From: CAWUKT01 sp963923035
GTDB lineage: Bacteria > Bacteroidota > Bacteroidia > J057 > JADKCL01
Direction of reading: 5' to 3'
Assembly: GCA_963923035.1 (NCBI GenBank)
Contig: CAWUKT010000111.1
Coordinates: forward strand, 1-18,844
DNA: 18,844 bases
Under the pieces are notes generated by a model that was given only the letters and a program-made list of their open reading frames with translations, did not search any database and was not told the origin of the DNA. Below, piece by piece: positions 14,817 through 18,844 of this stretch (position 1 is the stretch's first letter; each line of letters starts with the position of its first letter). The translations under genes and the position numbers were made by a program.

Positions 14817-15114
14817 GGATTTCCTTTGAATGAGGGATAAAAATAAAGGGAAAGCGGGAGAGAATGAAACGGATTTGTCAGGGAATGAAAGTGGCTGTGA
14901 ATGAGAGGCTTGTTGGGAGAAGGTGAAGTGATAGGGAAATGAATATTTTGGAGAAAAGGAAGCAGAAGACAATTGGGGGGCTTGAAAAAACGAAAAAAAA
15001 GCTGGAGTATAGACAAGAGAATAAAGATACCCCTCCGCGTTTTTAGACCTATTGTGTAGAACCTATTGTGTTAGCATAAACCGATTTTTTATTAACCATA
15101 AACCTATTGTTTTT
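14817..15114. other. Divergent intergenic region
   Basis: No gene is supported. From about 14820 to 15010 the plus strand is strongly purine-rich (pyrimidine-rich in the leader of the minus-strand SDR gene). From 15047 to 15114 it becomes AT-rich and carries four related ACC(T/G)ATT units directly upstream of the 15115 gene. Confidence 0.55.
15047..15112 (+). repeat. Direct repeats ACCTATTGTGT before the stalk-protein gene
   Basis: ACCTATTGTGT occurs exactly at 15047-15057 and 15061-15071, with a close copy ACCTATTGTTT at 15102-15112 that ends three bases before the ATG, and a weaker ACCGATTTTTT at 15080-15090. The placement suggests operator sites for a regulator or a repeated RNA element in the leader. 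No clean TAnnTTTG box is found here. Confidence 0.6.
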
Positions 15115-16371
15115 ATGAAACGCATTTCATTTTGCATTTCCTTTATTGCTATGTCCATAATTGGACTTTCAACGCTATCCGGACAGGTCTTCAATGGACC
15201 TGTGGGGATTGGCACTACGGCTCAGCTGACCGAGCAATTCGAGGTCGCGGGCAACTCCATCCTGAATGGCAACGTCGAATTTCCCGGCGACCATTACCTG
15301 ATGAATGACCTCAGCAGTACGGCTGGAGGCTATATCCGCTTCTACAGCAACCCGAATGCGATTGTCTCCAATACCCTGACCCTGAGCGGCGGATCCAACC
15401 CGCTGCAAATGGCTTCGAACATCAAGTTCATGGGTACCGGGTATTTGCTGAACAGCCAGAACGAATCGGTTCTGGGCTTCCAATCGGGCACTCCGAACGG
15501 GATCGTCCGGCCGCTAAGTGTCCACCGGTCTTTGTATTTCAACCACGGAAACGGACCCAGCCTGGCCAGTGCTGCGGATTTGAGCCTCTCATTTGGGAAC
15601 GGAGGCTCAGGCGCATTCTCGGTCTCCCGGGGCGACGGCTCCGGCAACCAAACCCAGTTGTTGCGCCTCGACAATGCGGGCACCCTGCAAGTCGGCACGG
15701 CTTCCAACCGCAATGACCTGTCCGTCTTTGGGGACATCAACGGCCATGCGGAAGCCAACAATGCCGATGCGAAATTCCACATCCACGGAAATACCGCTTC
15801 CACGGATGGTCCCTACGTGGTGTTCAATGGGATTGATGTGACCGAAAGCCACAACGGAAACACCGTCAATACCGGTGGCTCTCTGCACTTAGTCAGCTAC
15901 GAGAAGGGCACCGATGCACCCGACGAGGTCGGCATCTCCTTCGCCACGAAAATCGGAAGCTCGTGGAATACCGGAAATGATTACCGGGAAAACATGGTCA
16001 TCCAAAAGGATGGAAAGGTTCGGATTGGCACGCCTACCATCCCGAGTGGCTACCTCCTGGCCGTCGAGGACGGGATCATCACCGAACGTGTCCGGGTCGC
16101 CGTGGCCGGCAGCGCCAACTGGGCCGACTTCGTGTTCGAGGAAGACTACGAGTTGCGCAAACTGGAGGATGTGGCTTATTTCATCGCCGAGAACAAGCAT
16201 CTGCCGGATGTTCCCTCGGCGGAAGAAGTCGTGGAAAATGGCTTTGATCTCGGCTCCATGGACGCGACCCTCCTGCAAAAGATCGAGGAGTTGACCCTCT
16301 ACATGATCGAGGCCAACGAGAAAATCAAATCCCTCGAAACCGAACTTTCTCTTTTGAAGGCCGCCAACTAA
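15115..16371 (+). CDS. Secreted stalk/fibre-like protein with Bacteroidota C-terminal trimerisation-like domain
   Basis: The start is set at 15115 (MKRISFCISFIAMSIIGLST, 418 aa), a clear signal peptide; open codons upstream lie inside the repeat region. The body is Gly/Asn/Ser-rich beta sequence typical of Bacteroidota tail-fibre-like proteins (VFNGPVGIGTTAQLTEQFEV, GNSILNGNVEF, LRLDNAGTLQVGTASNRNDL, ENMVIQKDGKVRIGT). The C-terminal about 90 residues are a widespread Bacteroidota module: WADFVFEEDYELRKLEDV, FIAENKHLPDVPSAEEV, then a coiled coil (LLQKIEELTLYMIEANEKIK). Unlike the S74 protein at 2445-4574 it has no self-cleaving chaperone. It is separated by only 11 bases from the glycosidase gene, so the two are likely co-transcribed; it may act as a surface stalk or substrate-binding partner (inference). 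Confidence 0.87.
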   Translation: MKRISFCISFIAMSIIGLSTLSGQVFNGPVGIGTTAQLTEQFEVAGNSILNGNVEFPGDHYLMNDLSSTAGGYIRFYSNPNAIVSNTLTLSGGSNPLQMASNIKFMGTGYLLNSQNESVLGFQSGTPNGIVRPLSVHRSLYFNHGNGPSLASAADLSLSFGNGGSGAFSVSRGDGSGNQTQLLRLDNAGTLQVGTASNRNDLSVFGDINGHAEANNADAKFHIHGNTASTDGPYVVFNGIDVTESHNGNTVNTGGSLHLVSYEKGTDAPDEVGISFATKIGSSWNTGNDYRENMVIQKDGKVRIGTPTIPSGYLLAVEDGIITERVRVAVAGSANWADFVFEEDYELRKLEDVAYFIAENKHLPDVPSAEEVVENGFDLGSMDATLLQKIEELTLYMIEANEKIKSLETELSLLKAAN

Positions 16372-16382
16372 TTCCCACTCCC

Positions 16383-18683
16383 ATGAAATTCAACTATTTA
16401 TGGTTGTGTGTCCTGATCATAGGATCGGGATACATGTCGGGGATGGCCCAGTTCGACGGCTTTGTCCAGATGGACCGAACGGGATTTTACCTCGATGGCG
16501 CTCCTTACTACGCGCGAAACGTCAATATGGAGGTGACGCTGTACAAAATTCGAGATGCGGCCAACCCTCAGAACACGTCCATCAGCAATGTGCCGAGCGG
16601 TTATACGGCCCTGTGGTTGCCGAGTACCCGCCTGAGCTATTGTGACGACTTCAATGGCAATACCGCAGAAAGTTGCTTCCCGCTCACGTACAGTGGCTAC
16701 GAAGCCTATCTGGACGGTGTCTTCCAGGATTTGAAGGCGGAGGGATTCAACTCCATTCGCCTCACCAACCTGGGATCGGTCCGCTACGATGCGACGGCCG
16801 ACAAGCTGGTGTATCCGTGGTTTGCCCCCTGGCTCGGGGGCAATTATCAGGTGTCCCTCGGGGACCCTTCCGCTGATCCTTCCAACCACCTCAATAAGGT
16901 CATCAACTATTATGACATTGTTCAGGCCCTCGGGTTGTTCCTTGACAAATGTGAAGAACACGAGATCAAGGCCATCGTTGTATTGGCCAGTTCCGGGGTT
17001 TGGATGCCGAATGCCCGGGGAAAATTCTTCGATTACATGGAGAAAATAGCCGGCCCCTTCAAGGACCATCCGGCCGTCATGGCTTGGGACCTGCACAATG
17101 AGCCTTCCCTGGAATTCCAGAATGGGCTTCCGGCCGAACAGACCAAGGAGTTCGCCGTGTCCTATGTGCAGACCGCCTACAACAAGCTCAAAGCCATTGA
17201 TCCCAACCACCTCATCACGATCGGGGTGGGGGACTACGGTTTGGATTGGTTTGATCCGGGGATGATGGAATCGGATTTCATTTCCTTTCACCTCTACTCG
17301 AAAGGCTACGGAACGCTGTTCCAATCTGATCTCGATGGCGTGCGGACCCGGCGCTTTTTGAAATGGTGCCAACCGAACTTTGACCGGCCCTGGATGATCG
17401 GCGAGACCAGTTTTCCCGGAGCCGACCCTGCGGGTGTTCCCCCTTGTGACAATTTGCCCCAGGCAGAATGCGAAGCTGTGGGTACCGGGTTAGAGCAGGA
17501 GAATCTGGGCCGTTTGGTATTTGAAGATTGCCGGGATTGTGGAGGCGCGGGCATCAGTTGGTGGAAATATTCCGATGATCTCTACGATCCCAACAATGCC
17601 TCCTGGGAAGACTATATGGGCTTATTTTTGCCCTATTCCCGGAGTGCTGGAAGTCGAACCGCCAAGGGGATTGCTGCTGTTTTAGGGACGACCTCGGCGG
17701 TCCCGGACGCAGCCCAGTGTGGCGTAGGCGTGGACATGGTGAATCCCTATGGGTTTACCAAGCACCTTCTGCGGGGAGCCCTGAAGGATGGAAACGGGCA
17801 GTTCATTGAGAACGGATTTGTGGGACTCGATTATGTGTTGAATGGGAAATACCTGACGTTTTGGACGGCCACGACCGAGGAACAGGGGGGATTCAATTTT
17901 CAGATGTATGTCCCCGATGATGTGCCCAGAGAGTATTCCTACAATTTCCGGGTTCGCATCATGGGAGGAGGTTTTCTGACGAGCAATACCCATACCGTCG
18001 TCTACCCCGGATCTCATCCCAACAATCCGACCACGTTGGGGGAACTCCCTATTCCCTTGGTCGCGGAGCGATTGGAAGAAACCCCGCCGGAGCTCATCGT
18101 GGACAACAATACCACCCAGGTGGGCCAGAATGCGGTACTCCGTTCGCGGCATTGGCTGTCGGCCAGCAACTATACCGTGAATCCCGGGCAGGAGAAGAGC
18201 CTGTTCTCCGACGGCTACGTGGAATTGACCCCGGGTTCGGGCGTCGTGGACATTGCGGCGGTCGTCGGCGGCAATACGGGCGGCGGAGACGGCCTGTTCC
18301 AGGCGGGGATTCGCGGGGTACCGATCTTCCTGCCCGGTGAGTTTGACGAACAAAACATATCGTTCAGGACCGCAAGCCAGGCCGCTGACCCGACGGCGAC
18401 GGGCCCATCCGCGGGGGAAGCCTCCCCCGAAATGGAGTTGGCCCGCTTGCAATTGGCGTTGTTCCCCAATCCCGCCACCCACTTTGTGACGGTCCGGTTT
18501 GACGACCAGATCGCCCCGATGGAGCGGTACCAGATTACCTCGATGATGGGGGAAGTCGTGGTGCGGGGAAAAGGACTGGTGCCGGGAGAAAGGATTGACC
18601 TGAGCAACCTGGCCCGCGGCGTCTATACCTTTGAGGCCACCTTTGGCGGCGCCAAAGTGGTGCGCAAGCTCGCTCTCCAGTAG
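16383..18683 (+). CDS. Secreted GH5-like glycoside hydrolase with T9SS type A sorting domain
   Basis: 766 aa. A signal peptide (about residues 1-22, ending GMAQ) precedes a (beta/alpha)8 catalytic domain of clan GH-A (about 25-430), best matching GH5-like endoglucanases/mannanases. The opening YLDGAPYYARNVNMEV, VMAWDLHNEPSLEF with the acid/base Glu240, and PWMIGETSFPGADP with the nucleophile Glu341 are all visible; SWWKYSDD supplies a substrate-stacking Trp. Residues about 450-680 are beta-rich accessory domains, including the Bacteroidota segment with YVELTPGSGVVDIA and GLFQAGI. Residues about 690-766 form the T9SS sorting domain (LALFPNPATHFVTVRF, SNLARGVYTFEA). The enzyme should act on beta-linked polysaccharide at the cell surface. 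The exact substrate cannot be read from sequence. It closes an operon with the stalk-like protein and is followed by a strong terminator. Confidence 0.88.
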   Translation: MKFNYLWLCVLIIGSGYMSGMAQFDGFVQMDRTGFYLDGAPYYARNVNMEVTLYKIRDAANPQNTSISNVPSGYTALWLPSTRLSYCDDFNGNTAESCFPLTYSGYEAYLDGVFQDLKAEGFNSIRLTNLGSVRYDATADKLVYPWFAPWLGGNYQVSLGDPSADPSNHLNKVINYYDIVQALGLFLDKCEEHEIKAIVVLASSGVWMPNARGKFFDYMEKIAGPFKDHPAVMAWDLHNEPSLEFQNGLPAEQTKEFAVSYVQTAYNKLKAIDPNHLITIGVGDYGLDWFDPGMMESDFISFHLYSKGYGTLFQSDLDGVRTRRFLKWCQPNFDRPWMIGETSFPGADPAGVPPCDNLPQAECEAVGTGLEQENLGRLVFEDCRDCGGAGISWWKYSDDLYDPNNASWEDYMGLFLPYSRSAGSRTAKGIAAVLGTTSAVPDAAQCGVGVDMVNPYGFTKHLLRGALKDGNGQFIENGFVGLDYVLNGKYLTFWTATTEEQGGFNFQMYVPDDVPREYSYNFRVRIMGGGFLTSNTHTVVYPGSHPNNPTTLGELPIPLVAERLEETPPELIVDNNTTQVGQNAVLRSRHWLSASNYTVNPGQEKSLFSDGYVELTPGSGVVDIAAVVGGNTGGGDGLFQAGIRGVPIFLPGEFDEQNISFRTASQAADPTATGPSAGEASPEMELARLQLALFPNPATHFVTVRFDDQIAPMERYQITSMMGEVVVRGKGLVPGERIDLSNLARGVYTFEATFGGAKVVRKLALQ

Positions 18684-18711
18684 CGAGGGCCTTAAAAACC
18701 GATTGAATCAG

Positions 18712-18750
18712 CAGGTTCAGAGAAGTGATTCTCTGGACCTGTTTTGGTTT
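18712..18750 (+). terminator. Rho-independent terminator after the glycosidase gene
   Basis: A 13-bp stem (18712-18724 with 18729-18741, one G-U pair) has a GTGA loop, a GNRA-type tetraloop, and is followed by TTTTGGTTT. It lies 28 bases after the TAG stop codon and ends the 15115-18683 operon. Confidence 0.9.
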
Positions 18751-18844
18751 GACGCGGTCCGGGACCGCGATCACGCGGTCTGGCACCGCGGTCACGCGCT
18801 CCAGGACCTCGGTCACGCGGTCTGGGACCGCGGTCACGCGGTCT
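18751..18844. repeat. 21-bp tandem repeat with palindromic units, continuing past the window
   Basis: Four full units and a part of a fifth: 18751-18771, 18772-18792, 18793-18813, 18814-18834 and 18835-18844. The typical unit is CACGCGGTCTGGGACCGCGG plus T. Inside most units GCGGTC and GACCGC (or GCACCGC) form an inverted repeat, so each copy can fold by itself; the third unit is the most diverged. The length is a multiple of three on both strands; the minus strand would encode a seven-residue repeat of the type DRVTAVP. No spacers are present, so it is not CRISPR. Confidence 0.85.

Noticed and set aside
14817..14972. N-terminal extension of the SDR gene
   Set aside because: It encodes a Ser/Phe/Pro low-complexity stretch from a purine-biased leader; the Rossmann domain starts directly at the Met encoded at 14816.
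18535..18837. Minus-strand frame (100 codons) through the tandem repeat and terminator
   Set aside because: It runs antisense into the T9SS domain of the glycosidase and through a strong terminator; only the seven-residue repeat part might belong to a real gene beyond the edge.
18751..18844. Tandem array considered as a CRISPR
   Set aside because: Units are contiguous 21-mers without unique spacers, and no cas genes are present.

Overview
The window looks like chromosomal DNA of a Bacteroidota bacterium, most likely a moderately GC-rich marine or soil member of the Saprospiria/Lewinella type (the lineage is inference). Evidence: two proteins with C-terminal type IX secretion (T9SS type A) sorting domains, many SPII lipoproteins with short CKK/CAK-type N-termini, DUF4159 and DUF2141 proteins, a Bacteroidota-type Crp/Fnr regulator, S74/tail-fibre-like surface proteins, and promoter boxes of the Bacteroidota form TAnnTTTG. 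Nearly everything encoded is envelope or exported; there are no rRNA, tRNA, CRISPR or transposase genes that I can see.

Layout. (1) 1-1266: a visibly AT-rich stretch with the C-terminal part of an HSP90/GHKL-type ATPase family protein that lacks its N-terminal ATPase domain; it looks like a foreign, 5'-truncated gene. (2) 1267-5406, all minus strand: a tiny coiled-coil lipoprotein, a small T9SS-sorted protein translationally coupled (TAATG) to a large S74-chaperone surface protein with YadA-head-like repeats, and a cysteine-rich lipoprotein. Clear rho-independent terminators separate these units. (3) 5710-7353, minus strand: a compact Crp/Fnr regulator - SRPBCC protein - YdeI/OmdA-like protein group. 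(4) 7660-13097, plus strand: an envelope cluster. It starts from a strong TAnnTTTG box placed almost on top of a GTG start, then runs DUF4159 protein, a degenerate M16 peptidase fused to an OmpA domain, a second degenerate M16-like lipoprotein, DUF2141 protein, a coiled-coil/proline-rich lipoprotein, and (behind its own TAnnTTTG box) a TPR lipoprotein. (5) 13101-14816, minus strand: a beta-rich lipoprotein and an atypical short-chain dehydrogenase without the usual YxxxK. (6) 15115-18683, plus strand: a secreted stalk-like protein and, 11 bases later, a GH5-like glycosidase with a T9SS sorting domain, closed by a strong hairpin terminator and followed by a 21-bp tandem palindromic repeat that runs off the right edge.

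How the genes may work together. The most distinctive unit is 7660-11301: DUF4159, a catalytically dead M16 domain tied to a peptidoglycan-binding OmpA domain, and an M16-like lipoprotein, all overlapping at their stop/start codons. This suggests a co-translated, wall- and membrane-anchored complex of non-catalytic M16 folds, with function unknown. The 15115-18683 pair reads as a surface polysaccharide-degrading enzyme made together with a surface fibre or stalk protein.
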